Below are positions 48,573 to 60,222 of a stretch of DNA of 64,000 nt, in pieces (the first letter of the stretch is position 1; every line of letters starts with the position of its first letter). Under the pieces are notes generated by a model. That model ran no database searches, was not told the DNA's origin, and was given only the letters and a program-made list of their open reading frames with translations. This DNA comes from Strongylocentrotus purpuratus (taxonomy: Eukaryota; Echinodermata; Echinoidea; Camarodonta; Strongylocentrotidae), in contig NW_022145615.1 of the NCBI RefSeq assembly GCF_000002235.5, forward strand, positions 10,606,891-10,670,890, read 5' to 3'. A program made the position numbers and the translations under genes.

Positions 48573-50315
48573 GTGAGTATTTTGATAATTTTCGTTTTTA
48601 CTTAGAATCATGACCTTACGCCTCTTGTTTTCAAGGTGTTGGGCCATAACCAGTACCATATTTGTTCTGTTACATTAATGTGTGTTGGTGTATTGTGTTT
48701 CGGGGGTGTGCGGGAGTGAATGGAGTCCGATTCCGATCCTCATTTATAATTTAGTGGGTAAACTCGTTCTCCTCTGCATATCACAAATGGAAGACCCTTC
48801 ACCAATTTCTTCCTCTTCTCTTTTGATCCCTGACTTGTTTGATTGTTATGAAAGTCATCTGAACTCATCTCGGCATTTCCTAAGTCTGAGAACATTTCTG
48901 TTAGCTTGAATGTTATGGTGGGAAAAATATTCCAACCCGTCTATTCAGAATGGTCTAGCGTCGTTTTTGTGTGTACACAGGCAGTCTAATGCACTTAAAT
49001 TCTGGTTTACCAAAGCAAATTCTATTGAAAGGTTTTGCTTTCCCTTTGTTTTTGTGTTTCAAATTTATTTCAAATCATTGCTTACCTCAACTTTATATTG
49101 CTAATATTTCCTCCTCGTTATTTTCTCCTTTTTTAATTGAATTGAATTGAGACAAGAAAAACATTATCGAGACCACGAGACAAACGAGTATGTTCACCTT
49201 TGTGTAAAACTTGGGGTGCAGCCAGAACTATCTGAATTATCTGTTTAGACCGTTGCTACCTCTGTGGCCCTTATGTGGACGTGAGATAAAAGAAACATAC
49301 GTAGGACCACAACCATAATAGGACCAACCAAATTACGTCAGAGGCTGTTGATGAAAGATGATGCAATCTGACTGTTGGGGTAATTATGTGGGCCCGATAT
49401 TAAAGCACCAATTAATGAAAATTGTGACGTAATTCCTTTTAAGTTCAAATTGGTCATGAATTTCTTGTGGATATGTCGAAGTTTAGTTTTTTGGACAATT
49501 CACTTGGATGTTGGTTTACAATTACTACTTTCTTCTTGTTCGTTCTTGTTGTTGGACCTGTTGGTGCAATATAAGACCGTGTTTGAAAAATAAGTCAAAC
49601 TAATTTTCTTTTAATTAATGAGGGCTCTGTGATCTACAGATAGGGTTGAGTGATGGTGAACAAATGTTTTGTGAGCTTTCTCTTCATCATGTCTTTTTTT
49701 TTTAAAGAACTTCTATATAAATGCCTTCACATTCGAAATCTGAAGAAAATAAATAAGCCTAGTTGAAAAAGTTTGGACCAAACTTCATGCTACAATTTTT
49801 TAGTTAGAAAAATGTGATTTCCAGCAATATTGAGTCAAATTTATTATGATCATTTTGATGATTATAAAACCTCACAGAGCGCTTAGCGACTTCGGTGGTA
49901 TTATTATTAAGAGTATAAACCAATACTAAATAGTGTATCGTCATCCTTTCCCACTTGTTTGAGACGGTTTCTTTTTCTGTTAAAAATGATTGTGTGGCCA
50001 GGACTCAAAATTTATCTTCACGACACAAAGAGACAACTTGATTCGTTTGGTCTACCCTTTCAAGACAACCATCCGTTGAAGAAGAAGAAGACATGAAATA
50101 TCATAGGAACTTCGAAGCACAGAGGTTGATGGAAGTTCACATAGATAGGAACTAGGACTTCAGGCGCATTATAATCATAACGCCTGTCTATTTCGCTGCT
50201 ATTACGTGTGTGACATAGTCATATCGAATTGCCATGACTCATCAGGCAAGGGAGGAGCATCTAACATATCACTTTCTGATAATTGCACGTTGCAACATTT
50301 CGGTTTGTCACCCCT

Positions 50316-50503
50316 CTCTTTCTCTCTCTCTCTCTCTCTGGTTCTCTCTCCTTGTGTGCGTCTCTCTCTATGTCTCTCTGTCTCTCTCTGTCTCTCTCTT
50401 TGTCTCTCTCACTCTGTCTCACTCTCTTTATCTCTCTCTCTATCTATATACCTTTCTCTTTCTCTCTCTATCTTTCTTTCTCTCTCTCTTTCCTTTCATT
50501 TTG
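50316..50503. repeat. CT-rich microsatellite
   Basis: Interrupted (TC)n tract of about 190 bp that produces spurious Ser/Leu-rich frames. Confidence 0.95.
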
Positions 50504-51615
50504 TTTATATTAATATTTTAAAGTGACATTGATAACGGTAATGATTGAAATGATGTCATGTATGTAATTTTCTTAAAAAACATGCAAAAGTAAGCTTTTT
50601 CTAATACCATTTTCGTTAATTAGACATTATAAATCAATGAATTTAAAAGCAATAAGAAATAAATGTGTAAAAATCCCACAATTCATCTGAATTCAACTGC
50701 ATATATTTCATGAAATTAGTGATAATGACTACCCAAAACCTAGTTTCTTTAAGATAATATGAAATACTTAATGTGGCTCAGGATCCCCAAATGGGGGTGT
50801 ACAGAGATGAAAGTTTTGAGATTTAAACTTTGTTTAAATATAATTTTATACATTAAATCATTATCATTGTTGCGATGTGAAGAATGTGATGCTATACCCG
50901 ATAAAGAAAGAAGCTGTCCTGACATAGCTCATGGTCGAAATTTCAAGCTTTCATTTAGACCCACTTTTAGTGTCAAACAGCTTCAAAGCCAATGGCTTTA
51001 CCCGTTTTTAATCACATCGATGCAAAAAGCTCTACCAGGCTATTTACATACACGCTGGTTGGCTATTTTAAGTTTACACTACCTAGCCCATGTTTACAGA
51101 AGTTTTATTTGAACTCCTGTTTTCGCGTACATACGTTTCTCGATTACAAGTTCATGAAAGGCAAAATAATCAATTGACTATTACTGTAATAATCACTAGA
51201 TAATAAAAACTATTAGATAAAAAATGTATTGTTGATCATGATGTTATATTCTGTTCCTTACTAGTAGGTATGTTAATGGTATTAACCAATCTTTGTATTG
51301 TATACTTTAAGACTAGATAGTTGCGTTAAAAATAATAACGATGACGGGAATGGGGTGACATTATATGACTCGCTTAATGCTTGCAAACAAGTAAGGGGGA
51401 TTTTCAGACTTAGGTATGCGCTGTAGTTTGACATTATATCGATCTCATGTCAACCAACTTCCAACAAAGTCCATTATTTCTTGGCATACCCCCTTAATCT
51501 TAATATAACACAGTGGTTAGTCATGGTTGCGTTCTTACTGAAATAGCATAGACCTAATTCAATTGATATTTCAACTCCGATACGCCCTCGCTTTGTCTTT
51601 GCGTGGCTTGTTTTA

Positions 51616-52060
51616 GCGACACCTGGTGTTGTCAGTATATTAAAGGAAGATGGAAGTCAGGTTCCAACTGCAGTAGGTCACAATTCGTTGACACCATACT
51701 TGGTGGAAATACCATTAACGGGTGTACAAGTCTCACCCACAGCAAACCTGTGATCCTTTCCGAGAGTCTTCGTTGGGGGACATGTAAGATCCTGACTTTT
51801 CCATATAATATAGGGCGATTGGTGGAAAATGCAGAGCATTACGTTGCACACACATAGTGCTTTTGATCTTTTGATGTAAACATGTATTTATTTTTATATA
51901 TTTTTCCCATTTTCCATGTTTTTCTTTATATATGTTTTTGAATGCTTTTTTAAAAATATAATTGTATGTATGATGTACACTCGCATTTTTAGTCTTTGGA
52001 CTTTTTGACGAGATTGAATAAAGCCTAATTTGAATTGAATCTAACTGAATATCAGAACAA
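51616..52060 (+). other. Possible alternative terminal exon or LINE 3' end
   Basis: After a TTGTTTTAG acceptor-like site there is an open frame of 43 codons (ATPGVVSILKEDG... to ...SPTANL) in the phase that exon 1 of the Ser/Glu-rich gene would supply, then a stop. An AT-rich stretch follows with GAATAAAGCC at about 52017 and TTTGAATTGAATC. That ending resembles 3' tails of some non-LTR retrotransposons, so this may be a transposon remnant rather than an exon. Confidence 0.25.
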
Positions 52061-52308
52061 CTCATTTTTAATTTGAAAATATTTGTTATATAATCTGGAT
52101 TTTACATGATATAACGTTGACGTTAATTCCAGGTAAAACGGATAGTCATTTTGAACGGCATGACTAATATTATTATTATGTTTTTAATTGAAGGCTAACA
52201 GTGTAGCAGCGGTAAATTTATCAGTTTTACCAGAACCTCATTTTTCCCCTCGTGGGGTCGATACTAATTAATTGATTCACTCCCAAATTCTTTAATCTCA
52301 ATCAACAG

Positions 52309-52766
52309 GCAGTGCACCCAACTCTGATGGAAAATCAGACCACTTAAAGTCGAATATTGCGACGGCACAGCACTTCAGGAGTTCAAAATCGTCAACATGG
52401 TCAAACGCCAAAACCGGACTTCGTCTAACGGATCTTGCGCATACCGAGGATGACGACAACGAATACTTAAATCACATCATCAAAGCACTATCACTGAGCA
52501 GACGAAGGCGAGACAGCAGCGAGGAGTCGGATGCTGAATCTGAAGTCGAGTCCGAATCGGAGTCATCCACATCAGAATCCGGATCCGAAGTGGAATCCGA
52601 AATGGAATTGGATTATCCCCTGCCGCACCTAGGGGGTAACCTGACAAACGGAGCGAATTCTAGATATAAGCAAAGTGGGACACTTTGGAGGGTAAACTGG
52701 GGACTGCTACCGGAAGCACTCATAGCGACCTGCTTAGTACTACATGGATATTGGATGCCGTGCTGA
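52309..52766 (+). CDS. Secreted Ser/Glu-rich acidic protein, exon 2
   Basis: With exon 1 this encodes 173 residues. Seen in order: signal peptide (1 to about 21-24); a neutral to basic segment (25-85); a tetrabasic RRRR at 86-89, a likely furin-type cleavage site; and an acidic run (90-123) made of Ser with Glu/Asp, in which eight serines fit the casein kinase 2 pattern S-x-x-[DE]. An NLT glycosylation site lies at 132-134. A hydrophobic C-terminal stretch (153-171, GLLPEALIATCLVLHG) could be a GPI-anchor signal or a weak membrane segment. I do not recognise the protein. The acidic phosphoserine-type composition, signal peptide, two-exon phase-1 structure and position between a P16-like gene and p16 suggest a biomineralisation role. 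There is no long ATG-initiated frame in exon 2, so simple ORF calling misses it. An ATTAAA poly(A) signal lies at 53141-53146. Confidence 0.72.
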
Positions 52767-53140
52767 AGACATTTGTAAGAACTCAAGCACCAAAGCTTAC
52801 CCCAAATTGGCGTTACCACCGTGCCATTGTGTAACAATAATCGGAAGTCAACCACCCCAACCTTCCAAATGTCAGAACAACGTAAACACGTTATGTGGTT
52901 AATAACATTAATAGAAAACAACACTGGTCAATATGTTTGGAGAGTAGCATCATCAGGGCAATGGCCTTTGCTACTCCCTCACATCCACCTCATCATAATG
53001 AAATCAACTTCCTTTTATAGATGTATGACAATATATGTATGTATTGTTATTTTTTTTTAAATTTAATGTTTGATGTTCTTTTTATATTTACCCCCTGCAT
53101 ACATCGTATTTTAAAAGAGATGGGGACTAAATGAATTTCA

Positions 53141-53146
53141 ATTAAA
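53141..53146 (+). promoter_or_regulatory. Possible ATTAAA poly(A) signal of the Ser/Glu-rich gene
   Basis: ATTAAA lies 375 nt after the stop codon and is followed by an A-rich stretch. The frame at 52821-53060 would then lie in the 3' UTR. Confidence 0.4.
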
Positions 53147-54546
53147 GAAAAAAACAAAAATAATCAGAAATATGAATGTTAGTACAGTAATTTACCCTTT
53201 CTTAAAGTGATTTTTTGATGAGAGGGTTAGTATTTTACTTCACCTGTTTCATTATCATCTAAGGGAATGCTTTTAATGCTGAAATAGTGAATTAAGAATC
53301 ATCGTCTTGGTTATGTCTATGTTTTTTTTTTTGGGGGAGGGGGTTGGATGGGGGTCTTATTTTGTGCATCGTTGCCATGGCGGTTGCTATGGGCGTGATT
53401 TTGATATTACGTCTCGTGATCATTCATCTATTTAAACATTATCCTTGTTCTGTCAACGTCATTTCAATGGGGTTTAACATGGAAGTAAAGGTCAACACAA
53501 ATCTCTACTACGTTGATGTAAATAAAATTGGATCAATATCAATGAGCAATGACTGATGACGTATGAGACACGAACGACCTTTAGAATGATGTATGTCTTA
53601 AATGATTAGTTACACCTCTTGGGTTATTGAAAAGTTTAATTATGTTACGATATATGGAGATCTAAAACCGTTTATATATTTTTTTTTTTTTACTTGAATA
53701 AAATATTGATATCCATGTGATTTTTTTAGTTTGATAGAAATAACATGCCGGGACCTTGCATCACAAAGAGTTACGATTGATCCAAATGTATTGTACGTCC
53801 TCCACTTAGTCGCAAACTAACAAAGTCCTATCTCTTTAGGACAGAAGTACGATTGGTATCGAGTTTCAATCAATCTAACTCAATCGTAATTGTTTACAAA
53901 GAGGGTCGAAGAAATAAAAGTGTGGACAGTGAAGTAACTATTCATTAAACGGATTTAATTATTATTCAATATGTGTGTATATTTTTCCTCGTCCTCAGTC
54001 TTAAGTAATTTACCTAAAACATGAGTAGAAGCCAATTTTGACTCATAATTAGCAAAACAGAAGTTAATTGATTTCCACCATGACATGATCGCGAGCAAAA
54101 TTTAACCCATAATTATATTATTTATTAAATTAAAGTGCATTCTTGGGTTTTGTACTGCAACACTTAGTTCAACATTGCATATCATAAATTATATCTCCAA
54201 CTTCTTACAGAAGCTAATTTTCAGCCAAGAAAAACAGTCATTGGCGGTGTCAAATACCATACCACATTATAACAAGAGGCAATTTTAGAGGCATACCGTG
54301 TATTTATATATTATAAATGTCAGATCTTATTTAAGTCGGTTAACCTATTTCAGAAGTATAACCCCTCATGCACATATTGGAGAATGCTTTTATATTGTAT
54401 TTATCTAAAGTGAACAAGTGACGATTTATACAACTTTTTTTTGTAGAATTACATTAAACGTACGAGTAACCATGTTTAGAATTCTCGTCATTTAAAATAT
54501 GCTAATGTGTACCTTCCGTGTAATGAATTCACTTTAAACTTTTATG
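53147..54546. other. Intergenic, nothing recognised
   Basis: A T10-G5 junction lies near 53322-53343. The frame at 53344-53556 has no supporting evidence. Confidence 0.5.
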
Positions 54547-54939
54547 TTAAAGATAAAGGTGAGTTCTGGTAATGCGATTGCATTGTGAAAGAAAAGGTGT
54601 GGAATGGATCAGAAACAATTGTACATGTAGCATGTAAGTATTGGTGTGCACTGCAAGGTTCTGGAGTCATCAAAATCATAATAAATTTGGCCGAGTCTTG
54701 GTAAAGTAACAAGCAATGTACACAGAAAGCTATATATGGGACAACACACATAGTGTCGGGGCTAGTACTACCTTGATTTCCTTGTCTTTCTATGCTCATT
54801 ACTCAGCCAGTATACATTTTCTTCCAAAATTGTTTGGCACATGTCATTTATTTGTAATCTTGAACATTCAGTGTAAGTTTCGTTTGATTCTGTGAGAATT
54901 AATTTTCTGTTATTTACCAGAACTGGAGTTTATCTTTAA
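54547..54939 (+). mobile_element. TTAA miniature transposon, family D copy 2
   Basis: 393 bp with intact TTAA at both ends. Inverted ends are TTAAAGATAAAGGTGAGTTC and its near reverse complement ending TTTATCTTTAA. Matches 31981-32360. Confidence 0.88.
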
Positions 54940-57782
54940 CATCTATGAAAATTACATATTATATAAAGCTGCATAATGATCTTCCTTTACATTTCTTTTG
55001 TTTCTTTTATGTGTGTGTTTCATTTAAGAGTGTATACACATAGGATGGAATATGTAACTCCTGCAATATGCAGCATTAAAACCCCAAATGTATTACATTG
55101 ACTTAGCACTGATTTAGAACTATAAATTCATTACTTATACTTTATGGTTCTGAAGGTGTTTCTGGATATACACAAACGGATGAATATACATCAACATTGC
55201 CATGAAATGTTATTTTTTATTTTTGCAGACGGATTCCTTTAACTGAGTAGTAAGACAACTTCGTGCAATTTGAAATGCGACGTCTATCTTGAAATCGGAT
55301 CTTACGAATATCAAATAGCAAGGAACCTTTCCCTGTCTTTTTCCTCAATCGAAATCCAAACGATAAAAAAAAAAACGTTGTCAACTTTGTGTTAATTCTC
55401 AGTCTATGTTACAATATTTATCTCTGGAATAATGGTTTAACATGTGCAGAGCATGCCATTTCGTTAAGGTTTTGGATAATAATATCTTTCGGGTCTTTTT
55501 CGAGTTTAAAATTCGAATTCATAAAGTGAAATAATAACGATTTTGCAAAGAAAAACACACATGTTGTGGGCATATCCATGCATAAGAAAAAACTGTTATA
55601 AAGGTATGTTCCAATACAATCCTTAGCACTCTAATTTTGTCTTTAAAGTTACCATTATTCATGAGTAAACATGTCGTTGATTCTCCTTGATTCTCATCAC
55701 ACAAGGCAGATCCACATCGTTACGGGATGAACAATCCGGCATTGATGTCTTAAGATTGTATTACCTCTACTAATCATACTTTTATTTTGTTATTATTTTC
55801 ATGAAAACTTTGTCCAATTAGTTCATCTTGAATCACTTCCTTTGTAAACGATCAATGTTTAAACTATAAGACCTTTATACGTGACCAGCTTAGATAAGAA
55901 TCAAATACATTATCATTTTAATCTACCTCATTAATTCAGGAAGATTATCAAAATTTAGTTTTCCGAATATCAGATTAAATTGACATTGTATACGAGTTAT
56001 GAATTTGATGTTTTATTTGATCCGTCGCTTTATCTCTTAATCTACAATGTGTCACTTGACGGTGCATAGCTAATTCAGTGAAGAATTACGAAGTAGTTAA
56101 TTCCTGGCGTATTCTTTACACGAACTTTGAGGTATTCATTTCATTTTTGGCCAATAAAGCGTACCAGAAACGTGTATTTATTTCTGCGAGAGAATCATGG
56201 GGGAGTTAGCACAGATTATAAAGTGATAAGCTTACTTTTAGCTTGGAATTATAACAAGCCATTTAAATGTTACAGCATGACGCATAATATGCATTATATC
56301 TGCGCTATAAGGTTTCTCAAGTGATAGTTCGAAAATTCAACTTTATAAATATGTAGTTACTGACTCATTTCATCAATCCATATGCTAAGTTTAACTTTAA
56401 TCATGTTGGCAATCTTACAGATAAGAAAATATAAATTTTCCTATCTTGTGTTGTCACCTTCTCTAAAAATACAGATTTTTTTTCCCAACCATTTCTCTCT
56501 CACTCTGTATATTACGTCAACAGATTGGCATACCTCAGTTATCATCGGTTATTGTTGAAATAAATTTGTTTATTTCTTTATTAATTTATACATTTATACA
56601 ATAATTTTTTTAAACATTCTTCTTCTTTTTCAAATTATGTGTTACAAATACAAATCCAATCAATGAGTTATATTAATTTGATCAATAACGATAATTTAAC
56701 ATTAAATCGTTCCCAAAATATGCCTCCCAAAGTTTTAATGCAAAACAAGTTTTGGATATCGATGATGTAGCAGGTTACATTCTTGTTTACCTTTTAACAG
56801 GTTCTTTTTTCGATATCAAACTTAGCATTATCCAATTTATTACATTGAAATAATAATAATAATAATAATAATGAACGTTATTTGTATAGCGCATATCACT
56901 AGTCCCTATTGGAATATTTTGGCCAATGTAGCAGACAAGAACAGGCAAAAGTCATTTATATACGATGTTCTATTCAAATTGTTGTGAATCTATAAGTTTT
57001 CGTCAATTGTATGTTTTTGAAGATTTGTTTTTACTTTAGTTTGTCAATTTCATACTAATATATGACCAATGACATAATACTGTTAAACACTGTCAACATT
57101 TGTATAACTTGGCTGAGGAAAAGCGGATCTTACATTAGAGAGCATTGTTATTACGGCCATGAAACACAACAATTAATTTTTTCGTTAATCTTATTCTTTA
57201 AAACTATTATTTGAAGTAGATTTCATCGATGTATGCTAATCTTAAGCATCGATTCTATTTAATAGGGCATCGCAACACTGATAGCCAAAACATTTGCCAC
57301 ATAAAATACAGTGGATCGATTCCGAAACTTTTTTATTTTTTATTTATCAATTCTAATATGTACCAAAGAGGACTGACCCTTTACTTGTACACATAAAATA
57401 AGAACAAATTAGGTCTTTAAGATCACAGCAGGCCTAGCGGTCAGAAGGGACAACTGCCAGTCACCCACTCCAGAACCCACTAGACAGGACGTTACGATAC
57501 GTCTGAAGGGGAAGGGCATCACAGCCACGACACTTCTTAATTGTTATTTCCTAAATCTAGATGCAGATAATTACAGGAAGACGATTCCCTGTTGTAAATA
57601 AACGCAATGCCATGGTTGTTTGGCCTACAAGCTTAAAGACAAATGCCGTAAACAGAAACCAATCAATATATATCTCTATATGATGCCTACAGTAAAGCAT
57701 TGTTTGTATCCGAATTGAAAGAAAATTGCAACTTATATCTTTTCAAGGACATTATGATACAAAGCGAGAGGTGGTATGTTAT
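54940..57782. other. Intergenic, nothing recognised apart from a SINE tail
   Basis: AT-rich, with no convincing gene. Contains the AAT repeat and SINE tail at 56850-56912. Confidence 0.5.
56850..56912 (-). mobile_element. (AAT)n repeat with SINE 3' tail fragment
   Basis: (AAT)n at 56850-56873 is followed by a stretch containing TATAGCGCATATCAC. This mirrors the 3' end of the SINE at 6641-6931, which has AGCGCATATCACA next to an ATT tail. Only the tail is present. Confidence 0.6.
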
Positions 57783-58293
57783 AATAAACCGGTAACATTG
57801 TTGAAGGTTTAAGACAAAACTGCGGATTTTTTAATCAAAGGTTACTTGTTATATTCTTCTACTGTACTACCCCCATGCCGAAAATCCTGAAAAATTCTAA
57901 AACCACAAAGATATTTATGGTTTTCTTTGAAGGCGTCACTGTACAACAGTAAAGTCTCCCAACCAATTTTTGAATTTTCCCAACTGTTTTTTCATGAAAA
58001 TAAGAAATAAAACAGGCTTTTAAAAAACTTTCATCACTTTAATGTTTGGGACGGTATTTAGAGCAATTTCATTGCTTTGTGATGATTTACATTCACTTAA
58101 AAATAATTGAATTATAATAATATAGTAGGGGGATTTAAAGAATCGATCAGATCAGTCTTCCCACTTTGTATCATTGATAATGGTCTATTTTCAATCAAAC
58201 TTTCATATTAATTTTAATTGTAGATATAGTATCGAAGTCACTACCTAAGTACCACCTTCTCTCATCTGAACAATGTTAAAAAAATCCCTTTAA
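57783..58293 (+). mobile_element. TTAA miniature transposon, family B copy 2 (uninterrupted)
   Basis: About 511 bp with right TTAA at 58290-58293; the left terminus has decayed to AATAAACCGGTAACATTG. It matches both halves of 35124-36200 and shows the empty TTAA (58135-58138) where family C inserted in the other copy. Confidence 0.85.
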
Positions 58294-59500
58294 AACACTG
58301 TCTATTGTGTATTTCGATGTATTTTACTTTCGTGCTAGGGTGTCTAATGAAGTGTAGTTTGACTACTGAGCAAAAACATATTCAGTCGAACCATAATTTT
58401 CAATCTTGTGGCATGATATGTTTTGTATCACGGCTTTTTTCGGTTACAAATAGACTACTTAAAAGAACATACAAGAATACATGGACGCCGATATAGTATG
58501 AACCACAAATCAAAACCGTAAATGGTACGGTCATGCATAAAGTAAATTATATTGATTCGAATTACTAAAAAAGTAATTGACCGATTGTGAATCATAACTC
58601 AAACTTATATTCTGTACTCTTATTCAAACGAAAGAAGATAACACAAAATTTTGAACAGATAAAGTTTTATTATGTATTCATTACGATCTTTAGTATTTTT
58701 ACTTTTCTTATTTTAAAAGCATGTAATTAGCTCTCACATGATGGATATGAATGACCATCGGATGTGATATCTAATATTACAATGACATCAAATTTTATAA
58801 GATATAGCTGATATAATCAGAAGTATTTGCAGCACTGATTTTTCGGTCACTGATAATTAATTTTAATTAGCTAATGTCAGTAAAGGTATTTCAATGACCC
58901 CCACAAAGTGCGTTCCAAATGGATTTTAGTCTCCAATGCCAAAAGTGTACTCATTGATTACCTGTTGCACTTTATTTTACCACTCGATATATTGGAAATA
59001 CGAAAGTATAATACAAATCTGTAGTGACCACGAACTTATGGTCTACCCGAAATGTAATATCGGTGGCAAAGAGTTTGAAATCAAACACGAAACTTCAACA
59101 TTTAAACTACAAATAACTTCGATCCTATTGTAACAGGACTCGTTCTCAATATTGAATACAGGTTATCATTCTATTTATTATCCGGTCAGAACTAATCAGC
59201 TAATCTTTAAATCAGCTTTTCGAAGAATTAGTTTACGCATTTTTATTTTGTTTATGAACTTTCGGCGTCCAAAAGTATGCATTTTGTAATGTAATATTGA
59301 ACATTTTTTCTTAATCCTGGAAAGTGGTCTAAATCCCATCTTTTCCTTCCATCATATCGTAGGGACCACATGATAATTAACCACGTTACAGGCAAACGAA
59401 TGAGTGAAAAACGAGTAGGTCGCTGCGGTCATATAATCACAAACTGACAAAAAGGAATGAAAAAGAATTCGTCATTTCCCCCTACCCAAAACTCGAAGTT
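58294..59500. other. Intergenic, nothing recognised
   Basis: AT-rich. No coding or RNA feature identified. Confidence 0.5.
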
Positions 59501-59582
59501 TGTTTCTTTCTTGCTCTTTCTCTATCCCTCTCCTTCTCTCTTTCTCGCTCTTTCTCTCTTTTTTTTTTCTCTCTCTCTCTTT
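59501..59582. repeat. CT-rich microsatellite upstream of p16
   Basis: Interrupted TC tract of about 80 bp, about 450 bp upstream of the p16 TATA box. It marks the switch from AT-rich to GC-richer promoter sequence. Confidence 0.9.
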
Positions 59583-59599
59583 AACGTACACTTTTTTCT

Positions 59600-60188
59600 C
59601 TCTTGATATCCCCTTCCTAATCCCCCCATGTGCGTCAGAATGCAACCGAAAAGAAGCTCACGCCCCTTTACAACTCGTGCTCGCATGTTTTAAACATAGA
59701 ACGCGAGATAAAATAAGGGCTAAAGCGCGACCTTCCGACCCACGATTGGCACTCCCCTAGCCGCTAAAAGCCCCCCCTGCCGAAACAGGAGTGACGAGAA
59801 TTGGATTTCCTTCCTAGGGATGATTACCGACCCCCATTATTGGTCTAGCATGAGGGGGTAGTCCTTAATGAACGAGGAGTAAAACGCGGATGGCACCAGA
59901 CTAGCAAGTTGTCCCCTTAATTCTGAAGTCCGCCCATCTGTTGCAACCCGCAACGTCACCGGGTCTCTACATATAGGACGAGTCTCGCGGCTAATTGTCA
60001 CCAATCGCCGTTTTGTGCTCAGGACTATAAAACATCACCATTTTGGGATACTCATCTATTTCTACTAAAGGAATCCTTCTCTTGAGATCATTTGTGTATT
60101 TTCTTTAGCCCAAGGAACATCTCTTTTCGAGCCATCCTCACAATATTCAACTTTGAATCTCATCTGTAGTACTACACACACTATTACT
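59600..60188 (+). promoter_or_regulatory. p16: p16 promoter and 5' UTR
   Basis: A TATA box TATAAAA at 60026-60032 predicts a start about 30 bp downstream (near 60055-60060), giving a 5' UTR of about 130 nt. Upstream are a tandem ETS-type site (TTTCCTTCC near 59805-59815, GGAAGGAAA on the other strand), a CArG-type CCATTATTGG (59834-59843) that also holds an ATTA homeodomain half-site, and further TAAT cores. p16 is a known part of the Ets1/Alx1-driven skeletogenic programme in sea urchins; that these particular sites act is inference. Confidence 0.7.
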
Positions 60189-60222
60189 ATGAAGACCTTC
60201 ATCGCCCTACTTGCTTTCATCG
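60189..60222 (+). CDS. p16: P16 skeletogenic membrane protein, exon 1
   Basis: ATG at 60189-60191 begins 34 coding nt for the first 11 residues (MKTFIALLAFI) plus one base. A GTAAGT donor follows at 60223, phase 1. Joined to exon 2 at 62375 the split codon becomes Ala and completes a short signal peptide that ends in AVAAAA. Confidence 0.93.

Larger units (their letters stand above)
48573..52308 (+). other. Intron (3.7 kb) of the Ser/Glu-rich protein gene
   Basis: GTGAGT donor and AATCAACAG acceptor at 52308. Contains a CT-rich microsatellite (50316-50503), a possible LINE tail or alternative terminal exon (51600-52060) and otherwise featureless AT-rich sequence. A second AG four bases later (after GGCAG) would shift the frame and hit a stop within 12 codons, so the first AG was chosen. 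Confidence 0.65.

Noticed and set aside
50206..50526. 106-codon Ser/Leu-rich frame
   Set aside because: Produced by translation of a (TC)n microsatellite.
52821..53060. 79-codon frame after the hidden gene
   Set aside because: Lies in the likely 3' UTR and has no features.
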